Source of the DNA: Symbiodinium natans
Taxonomy: Eukaryota > Sar > Dinophyceae > Suessiales > Symbiodiniaceae
Direction of reading: 5' to 3'
Assembly: GCA_905221605.1 (NCBI GenBank)
Contig: CAJNDS010000580.1
Span: 810,276-874,275, forward strand
Length of the DNA: 64,000 nucleotides
The notes beneath the pieces were generated by a model. It did not search any database, was not told the origin of the DNA, and saw only the letters and a program-made list of their open reading frames with translations. A program made the translations under genes and the position numbers. Of this stretch, positions 19,206 through 30,221 are shown one piece after another. Positions within the stretch are counted from its first letter, which is position 1. Each line of letters opens with the position of its first letter.

Positions 19206-19400
19206 AGGGTTCTGGGGTTTGGGGGTTTAGGGGTTTAGGGGTTTAGGGGTTGAGGGGTTTAGGGGTTTGGGGGTTTGGGGGTTTAATGTTTAGGGGTTTA
19301 GGGGTTTAGGGGTTTAGGGGTTTAGGGGTTTAGGGGTTTAGGGGTTTAGGGGTTTAGGGTTTAGGGGTTTAGGGTTTAGGGTTGAGGTTTGGGGTTGATA
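19206..19400 (+). repeat. TTTAGGGG (8-bp) array
   Basis: About 20 units of the 8-bp variant GGGGTTTA. Starts just after the donor at 19203. Confidence 0.94.
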
Positions 19401-19451
19401 GGGTCTCGGGTTTAGAGTTTATGGGGTCTTGCGTTTACGTCATCCCGCGGT

Positions 19452-19468
19452 CCCCCCCCCCCCCCCCC
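19452..19468. repeat. Poly-C tract
   Basis: About 17 C. A longer run of about 24 C is at 19739-19762. Confidence 0.85.
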
Positions 19469-20445
19469 CAACGGTATCATCTCCACCCCCACACCCCTGT
19501 GGTATCCCCTCCCGCCCGGGTTCGCCTTCCTCGTAGCTGTTGTCACTTTGGACCCTCGTATCTTCTTCGCGTTCCGACAGGCATTCAGCATTTAGCACTT
19601 AGGGTTAAGGGTTAGGGTTTAGGATTTAGGGTTTAGGGTTTCTAAGGGCTGAACATAATTTAGGGTTTGAGGTTTGGGGATGGCCCTGGTGGGTTTCTGT
19701 TAGGGTGTATAGTGCTGCCCTGCCACCCTCCTTCCCTCCCCCCCCCCCCCCCCCCCCCCCCCACACCCCTGCCCCCGCGCCTGCTGTGGAGGTTTGGGGT
19801 TCAAGGGTTTTGACGGTTTGAGGGCTTACAGCTTTCAGGGTTTGAGGGCTTAACTTGGGCGCGGCCGGGGGGGGGGGGGCGGGGAGGTGCCAACCCTGGA
19901 CCATATGTGGGGTGTCCTTTCGCATCATGAGTAATCAAGATCCCACTACATGTGACGGTCAGCAGTCCTTGCCTTCAATCCGATACAGGAGGCCATACAG
20001 AAATGTAAGGAATCTGCCGCAACTTGCATTTATGAGTACGGAAACCCAAAACCCTACACCCCTACACCAGACACCCGCAACCCGAAACCCTTATCCCTAA
20101 ACCCTAAACCCCATACAAGCTTGAGGGACGATCGAGCACGAACTCAGAGGTCTGCATCCAGAGGATACTCCGCTCCCCCAAACTTTCCTTCGGCATATTC
20201 CTGACGAGGATGCGTTCGGGGTTACGGATGCTAGGGTTTGAGGGTTTATAGGGTTTATAGGGTCTCTAGGGTTTCTAGGGTTTCTAGGGTTTATAGGGCT
20301 TACAGGGTTAGTAGGGTTTATAGGGTTTAGAGGTTTGGGCCGGTTTGGGGTTTAGCGATGTTACGCATCCCAGCATCGCTGAGGGCCTCTGAAGTGCGGA
20401 GTTTCGTGCCCCCCTGAACCGTCTTTTTTGCGCCGGTGTACAGGG

Positions 20446-20610
20446 TTAGATTCAGAGGTACTTCTAACCCCCATGATAAGTCTACTTCTGACCCTAAACC
20501 CTAAACCCTAAACCCTCAACCCTAAACCCTAACCCCTAAACCCACTCGGGGACTTAGGGCGCTTATAAATGCAGTTAGAATTGGGGTTCGAAGTACCTTG
20601 CACCTGAAAG
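20446..20610. mobile_element. MITE family A, copy 2, split by a CCCTAAA array
   Basis: Left end TTCAGAGGTACTTCTAACCCC and right end GGGGTTCGAAGTACCTTGCACCTGAA are inverted copies. The interior is broken at CTGACCC by CCCTAAA units (20491-20542) and resumes with ACTCGGGGAC. Confidence 0.8.
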
Positions 20611-20715
20611 TTGACCCTTTACCTCTTTGTTTGTTGCCTCTGGGTTCCCTGATAAAGTAACCAACCAAATAGGGTTCCCTGATTATGATATGGTTACTGG
20701 GCTACGAATAAGAAG
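20605..20715. mobile_element. SINE-like element, copy 2
   Basis: CTGGGTTCCCTGATAAAGTAACCAACC..GATATGGTTACTGGGCTAC, homologous to the tail part of 9200-9322 and 46994-47095. Confidence 0.6.
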
Positions 20716-20843
20716 CTCTTAAACCCCTAAAACCCCCCTGGTTCGTAGTATGAATGAAGGCCCTGTATATGCCCTTTAAGGGCTGATAGAGGGTACCGCA
20801 TTCCCTCATTGCCTATGAGCTTACTGGGCTACTAAGGAAAGTA

Positions 20844-20950
20844 CCCTAAACCCTAAACCCTAAACCCTAAACCCTAAACCCTAAACCCTAAACCCTAAAC
20901 CCTAAACCCTAAACCCTAAACCCTTCAACCCTAAACCCTAAACCCTAAAG
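20844..20950 (-). repeat. CCCTAAA array
   Basis: About 14 units with one CCCTTCAA break. Confidence 0.95.
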
Positions 20951-20996
20951 TTTGCAATGGCTGTCGGGCAGATTTGACTTTGAAGAGGCATCTCAG

Positions 20997-21055
20997 GACT
21001 CGATTCTGGAACGCAGCTGGAGCCTTCGCCGATGATCCGGCAGAGGATGCTTCAA
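20997..21055 (+). CDS. Candidate exon TRFWNAAGAFADDPAEDAS
   Basis: CTCAG acceptor, GT donor at 21056, open in one frame with an acidic C-terminal half. No family recognised. Confidence 0.35.
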
Positions 21056-21062
21056 GTTCTTA

Positions 21063-21122
21063 ATCAGGGTTTAGGGTTTAGGGTTTAGGGTTTAGGGTTT
21101 AGGGTTTAGGGTTTAGGGTTAC
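21063..21122 (+). repeat. TTTAGGG array
   Basis: Eight perfect units starting next to the candidate exon 20997-21055. Confidence 0.95.
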
Positions 21123-21372
21123 AGGCCCTGCAGTTCAGCTGAGGACCCTAAACCCTAAGCCCAAAGACCCGCAGTCCAAGAACTCTCCATCCAGAAAGGC
21201 TGGCGACAGTTAGAGTAACCAGAGAAGTTCCTTAACCCTAAAGCCTCAACCCGTAGTCCGATAACCGAAGCCTTAAGAAGCCACAGCCCTCAACCCGAAC
21301 CCCAAACCCTAAAACCCTCAACTCTCAATCCCAAACCCCTAAACCACAAACCCTAAATCCCCAAAACCTAAC

Positions 21373-21486
21373 CTACTTTTTGCTTAAGAACCCCAAATAA
21401 TAATTAATCCTTATATTACCCTTAATAAGGAAGAATGTTTTTTTTTTTTTTTTTTCACTTTTTGGGGGTTCTTAAGCAATTAGTAG
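21373..21486. mobile_element. MITE family E, copy 1
   Basis: CTACTTTTTGCTTAAGAACCCC at the left and GGGGGTTCTTAAGCAATTAGTAG at the right are inverted. Interior contains a T21 run. Homologous to 33202-33302. Confidence 0.85.
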
Positions 21487-21500
21487 AAGCCTTTATGAAG

Positions 21501-21546
21501 CCGTGGACCGGCTGTGACTCGTTCAACCACAGACTGGGCGAACAAG
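21501..21546 (+). CDS. Candidate exon PWTGCDSFNHRLGEQ
   Basis: Starts 14 bp after the end of a MITE copy (21373-21486), acceptor ATGAAG, donor GGTCTC. Open for 15 codons. Unknown gene. Confidence 0.33.
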
Positions 21547-21585
21547 GTCTCTGCAGTTCAAGGCTTGGGTCATGAAAATCCGTTG

Positions 21586-21640
21586 TCCTAAACCCTAAAC
21601 CCTAAACCCTAAACCCTAAACCCTAAACCCTGAACCCTCA
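21586..21640 (-). repeat. CCCTAAA array before the exon at 21642
   Basis: Seven units ending in CCCTCAG, so the array provides the acceptor context. Confidence 0.93.
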
Positions 21641-21641
21641 G

Positions 21642-21704
21642 GAGCCGTTCGCTCATCTACGCCGGCCCACGCGCTTCAAGCAGTTCGGGGACGACAGCCC
21701 CCTG
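21642..21704 (+). CDS. Candidate exon EPFAHLRRPTRFKQFGDDSP
   Basis: CTCAG acceptor, GTTGAG donor. The 21-codon frame reads EPFAHLRRPTRFKQFGDDSP then L. Coding-like, unassigned. It could belong to the N-terminal part of the downstream CNNM-type gene. Confidence 0.4.
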
Positions 21705-21767
21705 GTTGAGAGCCCCAAACCCTAAACCCTAAAACCTCAACCCTAAAGGTGGACGGTCGGGATGAGA

Positions 21768-21875
21768 ACTTATCAGGATGGGCTATAGACACCCTGTAAT
21801 CCCTTAAAAGGCCCTTTATAGGGTTCATTATGGGGATTCTAAGGCCTTATATAGCCCCTCCTGGTAGGGATTTGG
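21768..21875. mobile_element. Possible MITE (single copy)
   Basis: CAGGATGGGCTATA and TATATAGCCCCTCCTG form imperfect inverted ends about 100 bp apart. No second copy seen in the window. Confidence 0.4.
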
Positions 21876-22248
21876 AGGGCCCCGAGACCTCACCCCTGTG
21901 GTTTAGGGTTAGGGTTTAAAGGGTTTTAGGGTTTAGGGCTTAGGATTTAGGTGGTTTAGGGTTTAGGTTTAGGGACCCCCTCTCCCCCCTGACCCACGAT
22001 CTTGACGCTTAGGGTTTAGGGCTTCTGCTGATCCCCAGCGGCACCCCCTTTTTCAAGTCGGATTTAAGGTTGTAGGGTTTAGGGTTTAGGGCCCGCCAAC
22101 CACCGAGATTCAGCCGATTTCGCGAGCCTGAACACCCAAAAGCTTACGTGGGGACTCCCTCAGATAATGAAGTGAGGCCCCCTAAACCCTAAATAAACCC
22201 TAAGCCCTAAACCTCAAACTCCTGAGCCCTCAGCGAGCTGCCGTCCCA

Positions 22249-22320
22249 CTTAGGCAGCAGCTTTGCCTGGCTTCGGTTTCCGGAACATGCAAAAAGCTGC
22301 GCAACCAGCTTGGCTTTTGG
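22249..22320 (+). CDS. Coding-like segment near 22.3 kb (two open frames)
   Basis: After GGCAG. Can be read as SFAWLRFPEHAKSCATSLA or as QLCLASVSGTCKKLRNQLG. No motif decides between them and no clear donor is visible. Confidence 0.25.
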
Positions 22321-22671
22321 CGCTTAGGGATTTTGAGCTTATCCTCCCGCCTAAACTTTTAAACACTCAAACCTAAACCCTACCAGAAAAGGAGGGGCTT
22401 TGCTTTTAGGGTCCGTTTTGTCTTCGTGCCCTGCGCCCTCTGGGGTAGGAGCAGCCTCTGTTTGTTGCCTGTTCGTGCCTTTGATGCCCTCCCCCCCGCA
22501 AGTGCCCTAAGCCTGGGGTTTTGGGGTTTGGGGTTTAGGGTTCAGGGTTTGGAGTGGAGCTGTGCGTGGGCTTTGGGCTTTAGGGGTTGTGTAGCCCCGA
22601 ATCTCTTTCTTGTTGGTGTTAGGGCCCACTACAAAGCCAGTCAACCCCCAGCGACAGGGGCTTAAGGACTC

Positions 22672-22830
22672 CAAACCCAAAACCCAAAACCCTAAACCCT
22701 TAACCCTTAAACCCTAAACCCTGAAACCCTAAACCCTAAACCCTAAACCCTAAACCCTAAACCCTAAGCCCTAAGCCCTAAACCCTAAACCCTAAACCCT
22801 AAACCCTAAACCCTAAACCCTAAACCCAAA
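22672..22830 (-). repeat. CCCTAAA array with diverged flanking duplication
   Basis: About 20 units. Flanks GACAGGGGCTTAAGGACTCC (22653) and GACAAGGGGCTAAGGGTTTCC (22831) look like a diverged direct duplication. Confidence 0.85.
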
Positions 22831-22924
22831 GACAAGGGGCTAAGGGTTTCCAAAACAGGCGTTTAAGGGTCCAGGGTTCGCAAACCTCCTCAGATGTCCA
22901 AGAAGGGCCTCCCAGGGTTGAAAT

Positions 22925-23058
22925 TTTAGGGTTTAGGGTTTGGGTTTAGGGTGCAGGGTTTAGGGTCTAGGGTTTAGGGTTTCGGGTTTAGGGTTTAGGG
23001 TTTAGGGTTAGGGTTTAGGGTTCAGGGTTCAGGGTTTAGGGTTTAGGGTTTAGGGTTA
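22925..23058 (+). repeat. TTTAGGG array, degenerate
   Basis: About 18 units with TGCAGGG, TCTAGGG and TTCAGGG forms. Confidence 0.92.
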
Positions 23059-23088
23059 GCCATAAGCTTAAACCCCTAAAAACCTCAG

Positions 23089-23171
23089 TGGACGCAGGCG
23101 AAGATCCTCAGGGGATCCCTCGACTTTTCCACGATGACAGCCCAGAGCATCATGGTGCCAGAGACTGCAGG
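23089..23171 (+). CDS. CNNM-type gene exon KILRGSLDFSTMTAQSIMVP
   Basis: CTCAG acceptor. Reads WTQAKILRGSLDFSTMTAQS then IMVPETAG. The donor GT at 23172 is part of a G-rich telomere-like run. This matches the segment between DUF21 and the first CBS motif of CNNM proteins. Confidence 0.75.
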
Positions 23172-26100
23172 GTTTTGGGGGTGGGGGTTCGGGTTTAGGG
23201 TTTAGGGTTTAGGCTTTAGGGTTTAGGGTTTAGGGTTTAGGGTTTAGGGTTTAGGGTTCAGCATTTCAAGTCCAAGCATTCACTAGTCAAGAACTTAGTC
23301 CAGAAAAATACCCACCCGCCCAAAGAATCCCACAACATTAAGAAAATATTTCACTTATGGAACGACCTTGCCCAGTAAAAAATGACCTTGCCCAGTAAAC
23401 AAATGACCTTGCCCAGTAAACAAATGACCTTGCCCAGTAATCAAATGACCTTGCCCAGTAAAAGAAATGACCTTGCCCAGTAAAAGAAATGACCTTGCCC
23501 AGGAAAAGAAATGACCTTGCCCAGTAAAAACAAATGACTTTGCCTAGTAAAAAGAACGACCTTGCCCAGTGAAAAAAATGACCTCGACCAGTAAAAAATG
23601 CCCTTGCGCAGTTAACAAAAATGACCTTGCCCAGCGAAAGAAATGACCTTGCCCAGTAAAAACGACCTTGCCCTGTAAAAAATGACCTTGCCCGGTAAAA
23701 GAGTTACTGGGCATGGTCATTTTTTTTTACTGGGCAAGGTCATGTTTTGCTGTGCAAGGCAATTTTTGTATTGGGTCCAGTAAAAAAGACCTTGCCCAGT
23801 AAACAAAAAAGGATGACCTTGCCCAGTAAGAAAAACATGACCTTGCCCAGTAAAACAAATGACCTTGCCCAGTAAAAAAAGGACCTTGCCCAGTAACAAA
23901 AATGACCTTGCCCAGAAAAAAAAAGATGACCTTGCCCAGTAAAAAAATGACCTTGCCCAGTAAACGAGATACTGGGCAAGGTCTTTTTTTTACTGGGCAA
24001 GGTCATTTTTTTTACTGGTTATGGTCATTTTTTTCTGGGCAAGGTCGTTTTTTGGTCCGAACGACCTTGCCCAGTGAAAAAACGTGACCTTGCCCAGTAA
24101 CTCCATTAACATTGAAATTATATATGAAAGAGAGGTTTAGGGCTTAGGGTTCAGGGTTTAAGGGTTTCGGGTTTAGGGTTGAGGGTTCAGGGTTTGGGAG
24201 GGGGTGGGGGAGGTGGTAGAGGGGCTTTGGGCTTGGTGGGGCGTTTAGGCTGCAGCCTTGTACCAGATGTGCCGGTTGCGGTTGAAAGTTGAGACTGTGG
24301 GTCTAGGGTTTAGGGTTTAGGGTTCAAAGTTTAGGGTTTAGGGCCTGGTGGTGCCCTTTTCCCTGTTCTTCGGGTTCTAGGCAAGTTATGGGTCCCCTTG
24401 TAAAGTAACCAACCAAAAACAGGGTGCCCTAAACCCTAAACCCTAAACCCTAAACCCTAAACCCTATTAAAATATGGTTACTGGGCTGCTAAGCTAAGAA
24501 CCAGAATGAGGTGGCAGGGGTGATGTAGGTTTGGGCTTCGGGGGTGTTGATTTTCAGGACTTCTAAGCTTCCCTTGCCTAGGGTTTAGGGTTCAGGGTTC
24601 AGGGTCAGGGTTTAGGGTTTAGGGTGTAGGGTTCAGGGTTTATGGTGTCGAGCTTAGGGTCTCTGGAGCCTACAGGGGCGTTGCTGAGGTGCCCATGACA
24701 GAGTGCTTCTGTCTGGACGTCAACGCCATGATCAACCCCGGGCACGAGCCTTATGATCTAGGGTTTTGCGCCCTTATATATCTAAAGAACTACTCAGCAT
24801 GCTGCTACACCATACCCCTTTTCCTTCGTGGTCCTCTAGAGGAGAATTCTGGCATACCCCTGATTTCCTTTCAGGGTTTAGGTTTAGGGTTTAGGGTTTC
24901 GGGTTTAGGGTATGCTCATCGGGTATGCTGAACATTTCTTAGAAAATGGGGTTCAGGACCAACCCTACCTGTCGGTGCTGATGGTCGAAACTCCCTATCA
25001 TTCAAGACCAACAAACCCTACACCCTAGAACCCCAAGCCCTAAACTCTAGACCCACTCTAGACCCTAAGACACTGGTGGAAGGGAATTTCCGGATATTTC
25101 TCTCCCCAAGCCCTATACTCTAGACCCACTCTAGACCCTACGACCCTGGTGGAAGTGGATTGGAGAGATTCACTTCCGGATATTTCTCTCCGGATGTTTA
25201 AGACGCTGCGGCCTCACGCCGTGCTCTGTTGAGTTAGTATTGAAATACTTGTTCGACTGTTTACATGTCCGAGCATCAAGAAACCGGCGCTGCAAGACCC
25301 TAAACCCCTTAAACCCGCAAACCGCAAAAAATCAGACCCTCAAACCCTGCACCCTAAGGCGCGAGAACCTGAGACCCTCGGGCCGAAACCCTCAGAACCT
25401 ACAGCCCTTTCAACCCAGTAAAGCCCTAAGCACCTGTAAATTCGGAGGAAAGTCATAACACCCTGTAAAACCCTAGCAAAGCCCTACCCAGAACCCTCCC
25501 AAAACCCTAGAAAACCCTACCAACACCCTCTTCAAAACCGACAAGACCGCTACAGAACCTTCTACCTTCAACCCTAAACCCTAGACCCTAAATCCTAAAC
25601 CCTATAAGGCCCTACAGTAGCCCCGAGGCTTTGTGCCGCCGTGGCTGCTGCCGGCTTCTCGAGGTTCCGTTGGGGTTTGGGGTTGTAGGGGTTGGGGGCT
25701 TAGGGTTTGGGTTTAGGGTTTAGGGTTTAGGGTTTAGGGTTTAGGGTTTAGGGTTTAGGGTTTAGGGTTTAGGGTTTAGGGTTTAGGGTTTAGGGTTTAG
25801 GGTTTAGGGTTTAGGGGTCAGTTCTGGCGCAGTTACACTACAGCCCGTGTGCCAACTGAACTCACAGGCCCTGAACATTACGAAGAGAAAAAATGCCAAG
25901 CCCAACAGACTGTAGCAGACAGGGCTCCCAAGGTATCCTCGACTTCAAGGAGGGAACCCCTTAACCCTAAGTCCTCAACCCTCCACTCCATCGTCCTTGT
26001 CCTTCGGATCGTCAAGCCATTTATGCTGAGAGCTTCCTTAGGGTTCCTAACCTCCGTTCAAGAACCTGCCGAGAAGTTTTAGGGTTAATGAAGGGTTTGG

Positions 26101-29100
26101 GATTTAGGGTTTCGGGTTTAGGGTTTAGGGGCAGGTTCCTGGGCTTTGGGGTGTGGGTTGTGGAAGATCCCCGAAGCCTTGTGCTTGTGGTCTAGGCCTG
26201 AGGGGTTCGAAACGTCTTGGATGCCCTGTTGTGCCCTTTTCCCCGTGCTAGAGACATATTCCCGTGTAAGTCCCATGGAGCCAAACAGCGGCATCCTTGT
26301 TCTTTCATTCAGGGTTTAGGGTTTAGGGTTTAGGGTTTAGGGTTTAGGGTTTAATTAGGGTTTAGGGTTTAGGGTTTAGGGTTTAGGGTTTAGGGTTTAG
26401 GGTTTAGGGTTTAGGGTTTAGGGTTTAGGGAACGCCAGATCTCCTCAACAGAAACCCAAGGTTTAGACGACTATGGGGATCACCCCCATCCCCCCCCCAC
26501 CATACAAAACCCGGAAAAGACTCTAACCCCCAGCACTGTTCCTTAATGAAGGTTTTTAGGGGCACTCTAAGCCCTGAAGCCCTAATCCCCCAAACCCTGA
26601 CCCTAAACCCTAAACTCTAAACCCTAAATCCCAGCAGTATTCCTGGGGTCCTCTGCGGCTCATCCCAACAGGGTGCCTGTGATTGACCGCGACCCCTGCA
26701 ATCCTAAGAAGCAGTTCGCCGTGGCCCGGGCACCTGGAGGTAGGGTTTAGGGTTTAGGGTTTAGGGTTTGGGGTTTAGGGTCTAGGGTTTAGGGTTAGGG
26801 TTTGGTCAAACCTCGTTGTCTTTACCTCCCAAACCTTAATCTTGCCCAGACACTCCAGTAATCCTCAATCCATCGGGTTTTCAGTTTAGTTTTCAGGTGG
26901 GTTTCGGGTCTAGGTTTCGGGGTTTAGGGTTTAAGGTTGAGCGCCAGGGGGTGCCTTGAGTCCTCCTTGGCATTTCTATTGTGATTTCGGATAATGTTTC
27001 CCAGTACCCTAAACCCTAAACCCTAAACCATAAATCCTACACGGTAGGGGACAATTGAGTCTTTTCTGAAATCCGGCCTAACCATTCGACCGGCCACCCT
27101 CGACAGTTTAGAAGATTTCCACCTCATTGGTTGCTGGTTTGGGGCTGCTAATTTTAGAGCTCGGAGTGATCTTTGTAAACCCTAAACCCTAAACCCTAAA
27201 CCCTAAACCCTAAACCCCAAACCCTAAACCCTAAACCCTAAACCCATGTTTGGCCTTAAGAGGATCAAGTGTAGGATGTTTCTGCAGACCCTAGCCCAAC
27301 ACGACCCGGGGTACCCTAAACCTTGAACCCTAATAAGGGTTTAGGGTTTAGGGTTTAGGGATAAGGGTTCCCATACTCAGGCTCTGTAGTCTATAGTGTT
27401 TTGGCATGCATTTGGGGTACCCTAAACCTTGAACCCATAATCAGGCTCTGTAGTCTATAGTGTTTTGGTACGCATTTGGGGTACCCTAAACCTTGAACCC
27501 ATAATCAGGCTCTGTAGTCTATAGTGTTTTGGCACGCATTTGGGGTACCCTAAACCTTGAACCCATAATCAGGCTCTGTAGTCTATAGTGTTTTGGCACG
27601 CATTTGGGGTACCCTAAACCTTGAACCCATAATCAGGCTCTGTAGTCTATAGTGTTTTGGCACGCATTTGGGGTACCCTAAACCTTGAACCCATAATCAG
27701 GCTCTGTAGTCTATAGTGTTTTGGCACGCATTTGGGGTACCCTAAACCTTGAACCCATAATCAGGCTCTGTAGTCTATAGTGTTTTGGCACGCATTTGGG
27801 GTACCCTAAACCTTGAACCCATAATCAGGCTCTGTAGTCTATAGTGTTTTGGCACGCATTTGGGGTACCCTAAACCTTGAACCCATAATCAGGCTCTGTA
27901 GTCTATAGTGTTTTGGCACGCATTTGGGGTACCCTAAACCTTGAACCCATAATCAGGCTCTGTAGTCTATAGTGTTTTGGCACGCATTTGGGGTACCCTA
28001 AACCTTGAACCCATAATCAGGCTCTGTAGTCTATAGTGTTTTGGCACGCATTTGGGGTACCCTAAACCTTGAACCCATAATCAGGCTCTGTAGTCTATAG
28101 TGTTTTGGCACGCATTTGGGGTACCCTAAACCTTGAACCCATAATCAGGCTCTGTAGTCTATAGTGTTTTGGCACGCATTTGGGGTACCCTAAACCTTGA
28201 ACCCATAATCAGGCTCTGTAGTCTATAGTGTTTTGGCATGCATTTGGGGTACCCTAAACCTTGAACCCATAATCAGGCTCTGTAGTCTATAGTGTTTTGG
28301 CATGCATTTGGGGTACCCTAAACCTTGAACCCATAATCAGGCTCTGTAGTCTATGGTGTTTTGGCATGCATTTGGGGTACCCTAAACCTTGAACCCATAA
28401 TCAGGCTCTGTAGTCTATAGTGTTTTGGCATGCATTTGGGGTACCCTAAACCTTGAACCCATAATCAGGCTCTGTAGTCTATAGTGTTTTGGCATGCATT
28501 TGGGGTACCCTAAACCTTGAACCCATAATCAGGCTCTGTAGTCTATGGTGTTTTGGCATGCATTTGGGGGTACCCTAAACCTTGAACCCAAATCAGGCTC
28601 TGTAGTCTATAGTGTTTTGGCATGCATTTGGGGTACCCTAAACCTTGAACCATAATCAGGCTCTGTAGCATAATCAGGCTCTGTATGTGCTATGGTGTTT
28701 GGCATGCATTTTGGGTACCCTAAACCTTGAACCCATAATCAGGCTCTGTAGTCTATAGTGTTTTGGCACGCATTTGGGGTACCCTAAACCTTGAACCCAT
28801 AATCAGGCTCTGTAGTCTATAGTGTTTTGGCATGCATTTGGGGTACCCTAAACCTTGAACCCATAATCAGGCTCTGTAGTCTATAGTGTTTTGGCATGCA
28901 TTTGGGGTACCCTAAACCTTGAACCCATAATCAGGCTCTGTAGTCTATAGTGTTTTGGCATGCATTTGGGGTACCCTAAACCTTGAACCCATAATCAGGC
29001 TCTGTAGTCTATAGTGTTTTGGCATGCATTTGGGGTACCCTTCTTCAGGGAAATGCCAAGTGAAAGCTGGACTGAGGTCGGCCTGTTCCACGTGAAGGAC

Positions 29101-30173
29101 TTGCGTTCGAGGATGTAGGTTCTTGGGTTTAGGGTTTTGGGAGTAGGGCTTTAAGGGTCTGTGAGGCTGTATGCTCAAATGCAACGGAGTTTTTGGGTGA
29201 AGGGTTGTTAAGGGTTTTAAGGGAGCGGTGTTTGGTTTACTATACCCTGGGCCCTAGGTCACAAAGACACATGCCATTCTCCAATCTGCAGTCCACCGAA
29301 TCATGTACCGCAACTTGACTTTCCCTGCCAGGCCTAGCTAAACAAGCAACCTGCTTTGTACATGTAGACTGAGCGGCATGTTGTCGCACGTGCATGTGTG
29401 TATACGTATATATAGTTCCCTAATGTGCTCTGATTTCTTACATATGTTTACATGCTGCATGTTTGCACAGTGTGTGTGTGTGTGTGCATGTTTGTTTGTT
29501 TCTTTCTTTCTGTGCAAAGGCTCGCACATACTTCCCTCTTTCCCATGAAAGCCGTTAGACCCCAACCCTAGGCCCAAAACCAATGCCCAAGCCTTGAATC
29601 CCAAGGTTCAGGGTTTTAGGTTTAGGCTCTGGGGTTTAGGGCTGACTAACTTCGCCAGGGTGTAGGAACTTTAGGGTTTATGGTTTACCAACCTCGTTTC
29701 AAGTTCAGTGAGTTTAGGGGTTTACCTAAACCCTAAACCCTAAACCCTAAACCCTAAACCCTAAACCCTAAACCCTAAACCCTAAACCCTAAACCCTAAA
29801 CCCTAAACCCTAAACCCTAAACCCTAAACCCTAAACCCTAAACCCTAAACCCGAACGATGCAGGACTTACTCCTCCTCGAGCTCGACCCGGGCCAGGACG
29901 TGCCGTTGAAGGCGTGGGTAGGTTTAGGGTTTAGGGTTTAGGGGTTAGGGGTTTAGGGTTTAGGGTTTCGGGTTTCGGGGTTTAGGGGTTTAGGGTTTAG
30001 GGTTTAGGGTGCTCTTTGAAGGCAGGTACATAAGCTTGCTTCAGAAAATGTCGTGTCGTCAATGGACATGCCTCTGAAGCACCCATATGTGTCCTTCCCC
30101 GACCTATCATACAGGAACTCAGGAACTGTGCTTGCAAATGGGAGTGGTGCGCCCCCTCCCACCCCCCTAAACC

Positions 30174-30221
<48 letters not shown>

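Noticed and set aside
23355..24105. CRISPR-like regular repeats
   Set aside because: Units are 18-20 bp with 1-5 bp A-rich gaps and inverted blocks. There are no unique spacers and no cas genes. The window is eukaryotic.
27308..29040. CRISPR or rDNA-type array
   Set aside because: Pure 64-bp tandem repeat without spacers or RNA-gene motifs.
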